Source: Erythroxylum novogranatense (lineage: Eukaryota; Streptophyta; Magnoliopsida; Malpighiales; Erythroxylaceae). From it: a stretch of 64,000 nucleotides of DNA. The position numbers were made by a program, and so were the translations under genes. This document shows positions 1 through 11,113 of the stretch, in pieces. Where the stretch lies: NCBI GenBank assembly GCA_029891385.1, contig CM057228.1:25634809-25698808 (forward strand), written 5' to 3'. The notes beneath the pieces were generated by a model. The model was not told the origin of the DNA, made no database searches, and saw only the letters and a program-made list of their open reading frames with translations. Position 1 is the stretch's first letter. The number at the start of each line of letters is the position of its first letter.

Positions 1-2
1 CA

Positions 3-1126
3 GTCATCGGCTACAAACTGCAATCTGAGACGAACCTTTGTGGCGGTGTTGGTTATCTTGGTATAGCATGGGCCTTTGGTGGCATGATTTTCGTTCTTGT
101 CTTCTGCACTGCAGGGATTTCTGGTATTCTTTGCTTCCTCCAAGAAATGTTCTTGAATAAAACTAGTGTCATGTTCAACAATTTTTGTTTTTTGTTTAAA
201 CAACAGGTGGCCATATTAACCCCGCGGTGACGTTCGGGCTATTCCTGGCTAGGAAAGTGTCGCTCCCACGAGCCCTAGCCTACATGGTATCGCAATGCCT
301 GGGGGCTGTCTGTGGAGTCGGTTTGGTGAAGGGTTTAACGAAGCCTTACTATGACAATGTAGGCGGCGGTGCCAACTCAGTGGCTTCTGGCTTCTCAAAC
401 TCTGTTGCTTTGGGAGTTGAGATACTTGGCACTTTCCTTCTCGTCTACACCGTCTTCTCGGCCACTGACCCCAAACGCAAAGCTCGCGATTCCCATGTTC
501 CTGTAAGCGGTTGAAAACCTAGGAAGCATGAGTGTGTTTTGGTCGGAAGGCTGATTTTCACGTGTGTATTGTCTCAGGTTTTGGCTCCCTTGCCCATTGG
601 GCTTGCCGTGTTTATGGTGCATCTGGCCACGATTCCCATCACCGGCACAGGCATCAATCCTGCTAGGAGCTTTGGAGCGGCTGTGATTTACAACCAGAAA
701 ACTGTTTGGGACGATCATGTACGTTAAGACTATTCTTCTCATCATGTCTTTATCATCTAAATTCTTAATTAATTTACATCGTCAGAAAGTTATATGTGAT
801 TTATTCTTGGCCCGTAGCTTGACAGAATGGTTCAAAACTTGTACAATTCATCTCATTTTAGGTCTCAGGCCAACAGCTTGAATCCTTAAACAATAAAAGT
901 TTTGATGATTCTAGACTGAAATCCAACACAACTCCTTTTCTAGAAATTGAGAAATTAATTTGTCAGCGACTTGATTTGGCTTCTAATGCTGATTCTTGAC
1001 GAACAGTGGATATTTTGGGTTGGACCATTTCTTGGAGCTCTAGCAGCAGCATTCTACCATCAATTCGTACTACGAGCAGGAGCAGCCAAAGCTTTGGGGT
1101 CCTTCCGCAGTTACTCCACCAACTAG
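3..1126 (+). CDS. PIP2: PIP2-type plasma membrane aquaporin, 3' four exons (5' end outside window)
   Basis: Water-channel protein of the plasma membrane, major intrinsic protein family. Visible exons are 1-123 (frame starts at base 3), 207-502, 578-718 and 1007-1126, all with GT/AG borders and intact frame; TAG at 1124-1126. Both pore half-helix signatures are present: [10 protein letters not shown] across the first visible junction and TGINPARSF in exon 3. The loop-B ARKVS serine and the loop-D histidine in ARDSHVPV correspond to known gating residues of PIPs. The C-terminus (ALGSFRS then YSTN) with its phosphorylatable serine is PIP2-type; PIP1 tails differ. The N-terminus, first membrane helices and promoter lie upstream of the window. 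Four exons is the usual PIP layout, so only part of exon 1 is probably missing. No defect seen. Confidence 0.96.
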
Positions 1127-2376
1127 TCATGCCTTGCCCATGCTCATAGAAACGTACGACTCTCACAATATAGTGGGCTGGGTATTTCATTGAATGATTA
1201 TTACCAGGGGGTTTGGAGTGGCTACTTGTTGATGGTGTCCTTTATTGTTGGATTTCCGGTCGAATAATCTTCATTTAAACCTTGAAATGCTTTGTGTTGA
1301 AGACTAGTAGTTGAATGGTTTCTTTCATTTCATGGATTCTGGGGCTTAAAAATACATCAGCGAACAAATTTCTCTTGAATTTAAGTGCACACACTCATGA
1401 AGCACGTTTATTTAGGAACTCGAACACCCTTTTATGGCCACTGTAACTGATATATTTTGGCGGATCTGCGGGTTAAGGGTGGAGCAGCTTGTTAACTATT
1501 GACGATGAGTACTGAATACTGACTCCTCAGAAAAGAGCTAGGCTATTCAATTCAAGTTCATCACAAATTTAAACCAATCCTTATCATACTGGTCCCTCCT
1601 CTCAAAAACACGTCCTACAATGAGATACGTCGTCTTCGGTTGCAGGCAGGGATGTCCTGCTTCGTGGCTTATAGGAAAACTTGAACATTTTGCTTCCCAG
1701 TTCCCAGCTCGTTCAGGTGAAGAAACAAAGAATACTTCCCCGTAAAACGTAGCTGCCCCTCAAACAAATGATTCTATTAATAACAAGTAAAGAATCTAGG
1801 AAAAGAAACTCTTCTGACTTCTCCTCCTATAGTCCCATCCAAGTCCTTCAACCATTTATGTCAATTCCAAAGACCCTTGAAACAACATAAAGCTAGGCAT
1901 GAGTACAAGGACCTAAAAAATTCTTCAGGTGTATGGTCCACCTAGTTGTATGATAATACGCGTAAATGTTTAACTTAGGTCATCCAAGTCAAAGTTGCCA
2001 TTCTTCGAAAAAATCTCTCCAACAAAGTGAATGTAAGTACTTACCTTTGTCATTGTAACGAGCTTGAGAAGTAAGGCCCAAGACACGATAAGACCATGCT
2101 GAATTATACATGTAAATGGGCAAAAAGAGATCCAATCCGATACCAATTAGAGGTCCATTTATCAAGATCAGATGCATGCACATGTCATTCTATGAATAAA
2201 CATTTAGCCTCTCTTAGTTCTAGGACAACCACAACATAAACCCGCAGACAGACACATCCAGCAGGCACATTGCCAAACTAGTCACAAGGGTCAAACCAAA
2301 ATGGACGTGGAGACTCTGGAGAAAAAATGGAAGTTGACGACAGTTCAGCAAATGATGGCTCTTCAGAGGCTACACT
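1127..2376. other. Convergent intergenic spacer / 3' UTRs
   Basis: Lies between the aquaporin stop and the stop of the minus-strand USP-like gene, so it should contain both 3' UTRs. It has no convincing coding potential; the short open frames are not conserved-looking. No repeat or transposon signature seen. Confidence 0.6.
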
Positions 2377-4512
2377 TTACAATGGTAAGAGTAACACAGG
2401 GCAGGGAATGAATTCGGCTAGCAGATTTGCATCCACATGCTTAGAATGAATTGCTTCCATGCTTAGAACTACGAGATCCAAGTTCAAGTCATCAGCAACC
2501 TCACCGATGATGGCAGTGGGTTTGTTCCCTTCCCCGAGTCGCTCCAACAACTTGAACTCCTGGAATCCACCTATAATGTTTCTAGTATTTGTAAGTAACT
2601 TAGACACAGACATAGAGGACACAAGAAGATGATGCCATGAGACGTATTTTAACATCTGACAGACAGAGTGATAGTAGAACTTCAGTGCACACCTGTTCAA
2701 TGGTGCATGTCCTTCCCATAAATTTACCAACGCAATCAGTATGCACACATATATAGCATAGTTTCTTTCATTTCAATTATGAGTTTCAAATGCTTTCTGC
2801 TCAGATTGAAGCAAGAATATACTTATCTGATTATTAACTGTGATCATTCAAACTCTTGCTACCTTGTTGTACCACTGCCTATTCAAATCCATGAAATTAT
2901 GCGATCACATACAAACCTTCAGAAAGATGCCAGCGTATGCTGGCCATTCGGGTTTCATGTTCTGGCAGCGCTTCCTTCTGTTTGTCATCAATTACTACAT
3001 AAAACATAAAGTTCGACAATCAACTTATAATTTCATTACATCTGACATGTGCCAGAGAGGAACCTCTACAATATAGGTGGGCTGTGACGGAACAAGAGTA
3101 GGTCAGTATGTTCTCACCCACAACAGTTATGTCAGCTCCATATTTCTTTGCCAGTGCAGTAACTGTTGCAGCTGCCTATCAACAGAAACAACAAAATGAA
3201 ATGAGCAAGAAAGAAATGATTCAGTAAGGCCAAAGGAATAGAATTCTACAATTGAACCTTATAAGCTTGGCGGTTCAAATCAATGTCTTAACAATAACTT
3301 ACCAACTTAGATTAGAAAGCACAAAGACTTACATAAAAGCCAATAATGAAAGAAATAACATGCCTATCCAAATAAAAAAGAAAGAGGAAGAAATTTATAC
3401 AAGTCTTGATGGAAAATATTAAATATTTGTTCTTTCATGAGCATGCAGAAGACCATAGCTGCCTAAAAGAAAGAAAGTTCACCTGTCTTGTCCCCTCAGA
3501 AAGATAAGGATTTCTGTCCGTGATTGGGAGAAGCAGATGCTTGAAATCAGTAAAGGCATCCGCGGCTAAATTGACTTCTGACTCTTGTGGCGTAGCTTTA
3601 GCTGCTAATGAAACAAGCATTATAAAGACCAGATCACCAACAACTTATGTAATGACATCAAACTGAAAATATCAAACTTCTTCTAACAATCTATTGAAAT
3701 AGCAGGATGAGGTCAACAAATTTCAGTTTCCAAGTGAAACACAGAAGCAACTGGCATATTAATAACTAATTAACCCAATATCCCTAGTCCCTCCACTCAC
3801 TTACTCCCATGGCCAAAGGCAAACTCGAACCCCCTACACGTTGCCCTCTCTCGGCCAACTTCCGAAGAAAGCATTTATAAACCCCTACGGAAATGTAGAT
3901 GTATAGAATCTTTCACCAGTATGGCAGTCCCGTCACCCCACAAACAAAAAGAGGCCACTAGTACCCTATTTTACACAGTTAACAAGCATAAATATGGCAC
4001 ACAAACAAATTCAAGGCTTTTCCAATGTTTTAGTTATTCAAGGTTCTCCTTTTATCAACCGAATCCCGTTATGGAATCAATAAATGATTGCTAAGCACTT
4101 CCAAAGCTTCCCTCACTGTACGCCACAGTTCAAAGAGAAAAAGGAACGAAAGAGTTAAATATCCTCTTCCTCTGATGCTTCTTAAGTTCGTTACTAAGAG
4201 CTAAGATGACCTCTTCCAAATGATAAATCTTTATAATTCAATATGCCCATAATGGCTTTCTAGGCATACTGTAATCAAAGATGTAATGACATGGACAATA
4301 ACCAAACAAACTAGTGAAAAGAACTGACCTTTATGTCCAATTCTTCGGAGTTTTGACAGCCCACAAGACTTGGATTGGAGGGAAGAGGAAGAGAGAGCTA
4401 AAGAAACCAAAGGCCGAGTAGCAGAAGAAGAAGAAGTAATGATCGGAGGTTTTTGGTGCTTAGAAGTTTCAACGGGAACAGCCATCAAGTAATGAACAAG
4501 AGCCATGAGCAA
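2377..4512 (-). CDS. Universal stress protein-like (USP/alpha-hydrolase fold), predicted plastid-targeted, five exons
   Basis: Exons in transcript order on the minus strand: 4512-4329, 3604-3483, 3175-3118, 2994-2917, 2570-2377. Every junction has GT/AG and preserves phase, giving 211 residues and TAA at 2379-2377. Residues 1 to about 62 are Ser/Thr-rich and basic with no acidic cluster, as in plastid transit peptides. The USP core begins at FKHLLLPITDRNPYLSEG and continues through YGADITVV, a central IRWHLSEGGF segment and LNLDLVVLSMEA, ending in PCPVLLLPL, the usual final beta strand of USP proteins. The canonical ATP-binding G-2X-G-9X-G-S/T loop is not evident, so ATP binding is doubtful. 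Start uncertain: in-frame Met codons at 4512, 4506 and 4485 are all possible. Head to head with the methyltransferase gene. Function beyond the USP fold is unknown; stress-related is only the family label. Confidence 0.9.
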
Positions 4513-4803
4513 AAACTGACACTGGCTACTACACGGACAAGAGAAAGATACAAGATCGGGGTTTCCAGAAAAAGCCCAACAACTATAGAAAGACCAGACA
4601 CAGGATAACTACAGAAGTGTAGCATGTGTTGACAATCCGATGCCCTCGCTTTTACTAGGTGGGCCACTCCTTATCATGGCCCGTTCAGACACGTTAGGTG
4701 TATTAAACGCACCGTTTATGCGGCGATACGTTTGGACAACGCACTGGCAGAGATGAAACGTGGCGATGACCACCGCGACCGCGAGAGACCGTCGCGTCGG
4801 ACT
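4513..4803. promoter_or_regulatory. Compact bidirectional promoter region
   Basis: Separates the divergent start codons of the USP-like gene (4512, -) and the METTL23-like gene (4804, or 4753 if the upstream Met is used). It holds site II/TCP-type motifs: AGCCCA near 4573, TGGGCC near 4660 and GGCCC near 4678. These are typical of TATA-less plant housekeeping promoters. No clear TATA box between them. The shared-promoter role is inferred from spacing. Confidence 0.6.
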
Positions 4804-6513
4804 ATGACGACAGTTTCTCGGCATGATTTTGGCGATGATCTGGAAAATCCAGTATTCTCTATCTCGATTAACGAGGTACTCATCCAACTCCTCGGAGCAA
4901 GTTAGCTTCTAATTACAAGAAAAGACTCAAACTGTATCTTGTATTGTGGCTTGGGGTGGCGTTGGTTCAGAATAAGAAGGAAGATTACGGGCTATTTGTG
5001 TGGCCTTGTAGTTTGATCTTGGCCGAGTACGTTTGGCAGCAAAGGTTGCGCTTTTCAGGCTCTAGAGTGCTTGAGGTGATTTTATTCCTTTCCTAATTGA
5101 GCTAATCTCATTTGTGTCTCTGAATCCATTTATAAGCACTTGGTTATGCATGTTGTTTCTGCAGCTCGGTGCTGGGACTTCTTTGCCTGGACTGGTAGCT
5201 GCTAAGTTGGGCTTGGACGTGACTCTTACAGACGATTCCAGCAAAATAGAGGTTTTGAACTTGGTTATTGATTTCTTGGGACCTATATGTTTAATGCCAA
5301 TCTTATGTTATTTTGAATTGATTGGAGATTTCTGATACAGTCCAAATGTGGGCTCTTTGTCACTCTTAGGAGCCACTATTTGAAGCAACATTTGTGATTT
5401 ATGCTGCATAGGAACTTTAATAGGTTTCCTGAAGAATATAAGTTTGATCTACTTAACTGCATCTTTTGGTGATAATAAGGATGCAAAGAAGCTAGTTTAA
5501 TCAACAGAGCAATGAGGAAGGAATAGCATTCACGAGTCATTTGCGCTAAACTATCTTTGTCTTACCAAGTCCCATCTAGCACTGGCCCTCATGATAAATT
5601 ATTTCCTAGTGCAAAAATGGGGCAAATCCATTTTATAAATTAAGTCATTCTCTGGGATGTATTCGGTTTGTCATTCCTGTGGTTTTAGATCCTACAGAGA
5701 AGAAGCCTATCTTATTTCCGTGTGCATTTTATAATTCATGAGTTCAGCTGGCCCTGTTACTTCTTATCCTGAACTATGATGATTCATTCCTCTATGATTG
5801 ACAGGTGCTAGACAACATGAAAAAAGTCTGTGACCTAAACAAAGTTAAATGTAAAGTAAGAAGTCACCTTTGCCTTTGGTTTTAACCTGCAGAGTAATTA
5901 CAATCAGCTCTGATAGTAGTATTTACGAAATCCAGTTCTATTTTATAGGTGTTGGGGCTGACATGGGGGGTTTGGGATGCAGCTGTATTCAGTTTAAAGC
6001 CGAATTTTATTCTCGGGGCTGATGTGCTTTACGATGCAAGTGGTAATTTTATTTTGCCTTACAGTTTTGTTCTATACTTCCCAGTCTTTTGGCTTGAAAC
6101 TGAAAACACGAATGCCATTTATGTTGCTAAGCCTTTGATGACCTCTTTGCCACTGTCACATTTCTGCTTCAAAACTCTCCTGGGTCTGTCTTCATTACCA
6201 CGTACCATAACAGAAGGTAGTTGGGCGTGTGGTGTCAAAATTCTCTTTTAGCTTGTTCTGCTTTAGTATGCATCTTAATGACAAGCCTACTTCTGATATG
6301 GCAAGCCTTCATATATTTCCTATTTCAATTATGGACAGTGGACATCATTTTATCGAATTCTTGATGGAAAAGTGGGGATTAAAGTGCGTGAAGCTTCTTG
6401 ACGGCTTCTCTTTTATGCCAACACACAAGGTAGTGGCCCTTGGTGGCAATATTCAGTTGGCAGAGATTATGTTAGGAAGTAAACAAGCTGAGATAGCTGG
6501 TAGCCTGGGCTAG
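4804..6513 (+). CDS. METTL23: METTL23-like SAM-dependent methyltransferase, seven exons
   Basis: Class I (seven-beta-strand) methyltransferase of the lysine/arginine MTase-16 superfamily. Exons: 4804-4875, 4971-5075, 5165-5251, 5805-5855, 5949-6042, 6132-6216, 6339-6513; all introns are GT/AG and phases match, TAG at 6511-6513, 222 residues. An in-frame upstream Met at 4753 would add 17 residues; I prefer 4804 because MTTVSRHDFG looks like the usual family N-terminus. SAM-binding motif I is LELGAGTSLPGLVAAK, spanning exons 2-3, followed by VTLTDD (motif post-I). LGADVLYDAS is the family's conserved post-II motif. KEDYGLFVWPCS is the conserved N-terminal segment. The protein ends with HKVVALGGNIQLAEIML and a short tail. 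Human METTL23 methylates histone H3R17; the plant substrate is not evident from the sequence. No defect seen. Confidence 0.93.
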
Positions 6514-7858
6514 CAACTGCAGTTGTTGAGTTACTCTGATCCATTCTTCATGTTGATGTTGGATTTTATATTCAACCACAGTTAGTCAATGTTTCTTTTG
6601 CATAGATCCTTGTTGAAGTAAACTGAATAGAGAACAGAGATGAAATAGCATTTGAAGCCTGTCCTTAAGTTATGTCCTAGACCCCTGTGCATAGAGAAAC
6701 ATCAGTTAATTTGTAATATGAGCAAGATCAGGAGCACAGTTGTGTCAATTTCAATAACTCTTTCATCGAAATTCAATTTACGGCGATTTAAGCACTACAA
6801 TTGGATGGCATATTTGTGTGATCATATTATGTGATTAAGGGAAACAATGGATCTACATAGAGGAATATACATAACTATGCGTCACACTTTCTTGTCCACT
6901 TTGACAGGTCTAGCGAGTGACTGGTTACAATACTATCAACAGGCTTAATAGTGAGCTTCATGCAATTAAATAATTGGTTTCAAATTCTAAATCATCATTC
7001 ATCATGTCCTAGTTCTTTTTATTGGCAATAGATGTAACTTCAACATTAATTAATAACTATATGGTAGTACTACTTGTAATGCTAGAATGTATGTGGAATA
7101 AAAGTTTACTTGAACTTAATCTTGTTGAAGGGCACAACATTACTCACAATTACCTGTTAATCTTTGTTATAGTCAAAATTGTCAATACTTAGCACCAATT
7201 CCTTTATATTTTAAAATTATTATGCAACATATTAACTGAACGAGTACATGAGTATTAATAAATAAATATACCTTCATCGTTGGATATTTCTTTAAATAAA
7301 CTTACACGACGATGAATGACCTTGATCCTTCACATCCTCTCCCTCTCTCTCTCTCTCTCCCTCTCTCTCTCTATATATATATCTATAAGAAAATATAAGC
7401 TCATATGATATATAATTATAAAATTAACTAAAGTATCATAAAGTATAGAGTTTACCTTTAATATTTTCGGTAAATAACCAACTTTTAAAATATTTTAACA
7501 CTTCCAAAGTTGTCAAATGAAGCCTGCTATGATAAGGACTCATTATCTAATTATTAACATTAAAACATACTGAAAAGCATATATAGATATTGGGATAGCA
7601 AATAAATATTTTCCAATTGTTTGCATAATTAGGTATTAAACTTCTTCAACTTCTTCCACACTAATATATCAAATGCTCATAAGCTATTTTGAAAATATCA
7701 ATTTCCCATGAATTGTCCAACTTTGTTCTATTATTTGAAATCATAAACCTTATTTTTCTATTTAAATTCATTTAAATTGAAACCAAGTTGATACTTTCTT
7801 TGATATGAACATGATCGTGAAACTTTGTAAGTGAAATAACGCCAAAGATGAGCTAGTA
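6514..7858. other. Intergenic, AT-rich, 3' of the methyltransferase gene
   Basis: Contains the METTL23-like 3' UTR and AT-rich DNA. I see no coding potential or RNA gene here, apart from the CT/AT microsatellite at about 7338-7384. Confidence 0.5.
7338..7384. repeat. Compound (CT)n-(AT)n microsatellite
   Basis: Nearly uninterrupted CT dinucleotides pass directly into TA dinucleotides. Confidence 0.9.
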
Positions 7859-8191
7859 ATGTCGAAGGGACCAATAACAAGATCAAGAGCTAAGAAGTTC
7901 AAAGAAGTGCTTCAATCTTACATGGGCCGAATTATAGATGGCATAAAATCTCAAGAGACAATGAGGGCTAATGACAAGATAACTAATCAAGTTGGGCGGA
8001 ATGAGCAAGAAGACTTTTCTTCTTATTTAATTAATTATTTATATTATAAGTATAACTTTCATTATCCCATTACTTATGTCTTGGGCTTGTTTAAAACTTT
8101 TAGGTTTAATGGGTTGTATTTTAGAAATATTAGTTTGGGATTTAATTATTTTGGTGGGAGACCCATGTTTAAAGACCTTTTACATAATTAG
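7859..8191 (+). pseudogene. Relic of the C-terminal end of a Ty3 retrotransposon polyprotein
   Basis: The open frame begins MSKGPITRSRAKKFKEVL. This resembles the GPITRSRAK(R/K) tail found after the integrase in many plant Ty3 polyproteins. After about 50 residues it dissolves into AT-rich low-complexity reading. No integrase, RT or LTR could be recognised immediately upstream. Downstream, the stretch to about 8550 (with AAGGTAAACGCTTGTGG near 8320) looks like the untranslated 3' end of such elements. An old, heavily deleted copy; assignment below the level of Ty3 is not possible. Confidence 0.55.
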
Positions 8192-10792
8192 GGTGTTTTT
8201 TTTCAAGGGTTATAAATACATAATAATAAACATTGTTTAATGATGAGATTGGCTGAATAACTTATTCTTAAGGGAGGGTTTCTTGTCTTCTTATATTGCA
8301 TCAAGAATATAATTCTTATTAAGGTAAACGCTTGTGGCAAATTTTCGTTCTTGTTTTCAAATCAACCTTATTATATGTGTTTCCTTTCATATAATTGATT
8401 GAGGGTTTATTAGGGTTAGATATTTCTTCTTATTCATGTTCTATCAAAAGTGTGTGTTTAAGGAGTTTCAGGTTCTTTAACCTTGGGGTTCTTGCTTAAT
8501 GATGATGTACCAACGGAAGTTGAAACTAATGCTATACTGTTGTGATCCAACTCTTTACCCATTCTTGAACAATAATTCTTAAATTACCCAATCACCATAA
8601 AATTCTACAAATAATATTCAATTAATGCAAGCTTGTATTTTGGATCCAGGACATCAATTATTTTCATGGTATTTTCAATCTCATTCTAATAACTATCAAA
8701 TTTTCTTATCATCTTGTTTTTCATTATTTGAATAATTTCATCAAAAGAATAATCCACTCAAATAATGCGAACTTCATCTCATATATATTAGCAAAAAAAA
8801 GTGACAAATTAGATACTTTGTGACACAAAACAACTCAATGATAATGTTAAACATCCTTAACTTCTTTCAAACTTCTTTTTCCCACTCGCATTACTCATCT
8901 ATCGATAATAAGTGTACTAAGAATCTCAATAGATCAACTTTATAAATACATCAATATACTTAATTGTAGTATCAAGCATTTTGATTGTCGAACTCCATCA
9001 ATATACTTAGTTGTAGTGTCAAGTATTTTGGTTGTTGAAGTCCACCTTATTGGATAACCTAGACAGAACTTCCTAGTACATAGGATATGTAATTGACTTG
9101 TAGTTTATTTAAACTTCTCAAACCATTTAGGTGTTATACTCTAATACACTATACTATCCTAAATTGCTTCTGTCCCTTCTTTGATAATCTCCAACTCATT
9201 CTTCACAATCAGTTCACTTCGTGTATTAAAACAATACAAATGAAAGATACTCTGATCCATCAATAAACTCCTAACTCCTAACTTATTCTTAACTTATCAA
9301 CTATACCATTATTTATGTTATAATTATCTAAAGTTATTGTTGAAAACTTCATGTAGATATTCCAATCCATTGATCAATTAACTAGTACATTTATTGACCT
9401 TTTACTTATATAAGGCATCATAACATAAATTAACCTACCATTTAAAAACAAAATCAAAGATCAAATGGAATAATATTAGAGAACATTATTTACCTTAGGA
9501 TGCGACTACATAAAATCCAATTATTATTAACATGATGCAATACCACAACCATATAACCTTTATTTTGATTTTAAAATGTCCATTTATCTTATATGATCAC
9601 AACTAGCATTTCTTTAATTGATAACATCTTTAATTTTGAACTTTTACATGCATCATAGATCTTGAACATGTCTTTCATAATAGTATTTCTAGTAGGCATC
9701 TAAAAAGTTGACTAAAATGATGTGATCAACATTATGAAGTCTATATGATGCACAACAGGTCTTTAAACTGTTATAATACATATACCCATGATAGTCATTT
9801 CATTTTTCTCCTTTTAATAAATTAGATGTGAAAAATTACTTGACTCCTAATACCATTTGTGTTTTTACAACACTTATTGTCATACTTTTTTTAATGTAAG
9901 GCTTGAACCTCTAGCAAACAACTTAGTACTTACACTTCTTATTAATTCTAACACTTGTTTATTCTTTATAAAGTAATTCCATACATCACTTCTTATCTTT
10001 GAAGACTTATTAATTTTTTCTTTACTTATTATATGATCACGCGTAAGATTGAAACATCTCATTATTTGAAAGGGCTAGCTTCATCCATTTGAAATAATAA
10101 CAATAAAAATATAAACTTCCAAAAATATTAGAAGCATTATATTAAGGATCAAATTTCCAATAATTTTTCCATGTAGTCCTTATTATCTCACTAATTATAT
10201 ATATATATATATGAAAGTAGTAGTAAATAATAAAAGCCCATTAAATTTATGTTTTATTGTAGTAATTAGTAAACAATTATCATACATCATAAGTAAATGA
10301 AAGCTACCATTTGTATGGTGATATCATAAAGAAATTCAAGTTATCATCATTTATAGTCCAATTATCTTATTTATAGCAGCAATAAAAAGCTAACTTATTT
10401 ATAATTTATTGAGTTCCTCACAATGTAATGGAAAAAAATATTAATAAAAAAGCGACAAAAAAATTGGCTTTACCCAAACAATTTGGTCTTGAATTAGAAA
10501 ATGCTTACAAAGATCTCTACAAATTTGACAAGTTTTATTTTTAAAATGCATTGTCTTAGTTTCAAAAAATGCATAAAGGAGGCCAGAAATATGATAAATT
10601 TGCATATCCATTTATGTTAAACTTTCTTGCATTGACAAAGGAATTGGAAAATTCAAGGTGTGTCTACTGCCTCATCATCAAAATCAAATTTAGGTACACA
10701 AGCTTGTAACCAATACTTTAGTAAACATCTATGCTAATAGGAAAATTTGGATAATCGATTAATAGTTTTTTAACCTTATAACAAAGAAAAGA
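8192..10792. other. AT-rich DNA without recognisable genes
   Basis: Dense in stop codons on both strands. A short (AT)n run sits at about 10196-10212. An imperfect local duplication, TCAATATACTTA(A/G)TTGTAGT, occurs near 8950 and 9000. Nothing else identified. Confidence 0.5.
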
Positions 10793-11113
10793 TGCCACTC
10801 GTGGACCTCTTATGAAGAAGCTATCAAGTTATAATTAAGGATTAAAGGCATACATCTAAACCAAACAATTAGTGTCGCTTATGCAAATTTGACTATTATA
10901 GATTTTGGGTGACAAGTTCATGTAATCATGATTAAATCTGGTCTTGATTTGTCCTTATTAGTCAATAATTCTCTTATCACAAAATATGTTAAATATGGAG
11001 GAGTAATACATGTTAATCAAGTTTACTAGGCTTTACATGCACCAAACATAACTTTTTGTCTTGACCATATTGTATATTGTTTGTGGTCATCTTTTTTCTC
11101 AAAAGATCAATGA
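10793..11113 (+). pseudogene. Pentatricopeptide-repeat (PPR) protein pseudogene fragment
   Basis: One continuous frame reads as PPR-like text interrupted by stop codons at 10832, 10910 and 11027. Recognisable pieces are SWTSYEEAIKL, then ISVAYANLTIIDFG, then QVHVIMIKSGLDLSLLVNN followed by SLITKYVKYG. The QVH...IKSGL...VNNSLI...Y.K.G pattern is typical of plant PLS-type PPR repeats, which bind organellar RNA. No frameshift is needed over 320 bp; only stop codons have accumulated. Neither end of a gene is present. It could be a fragment carried here by transposition or the last remains of a resident gene. Confidence 0.72.

Noticed and set aside
1989..2183. 64-codon minus-strand open frame near the USP-like gene
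   Set aside because: Downstream of the gene's stop; probably 3' UTR or intergenic sequence.
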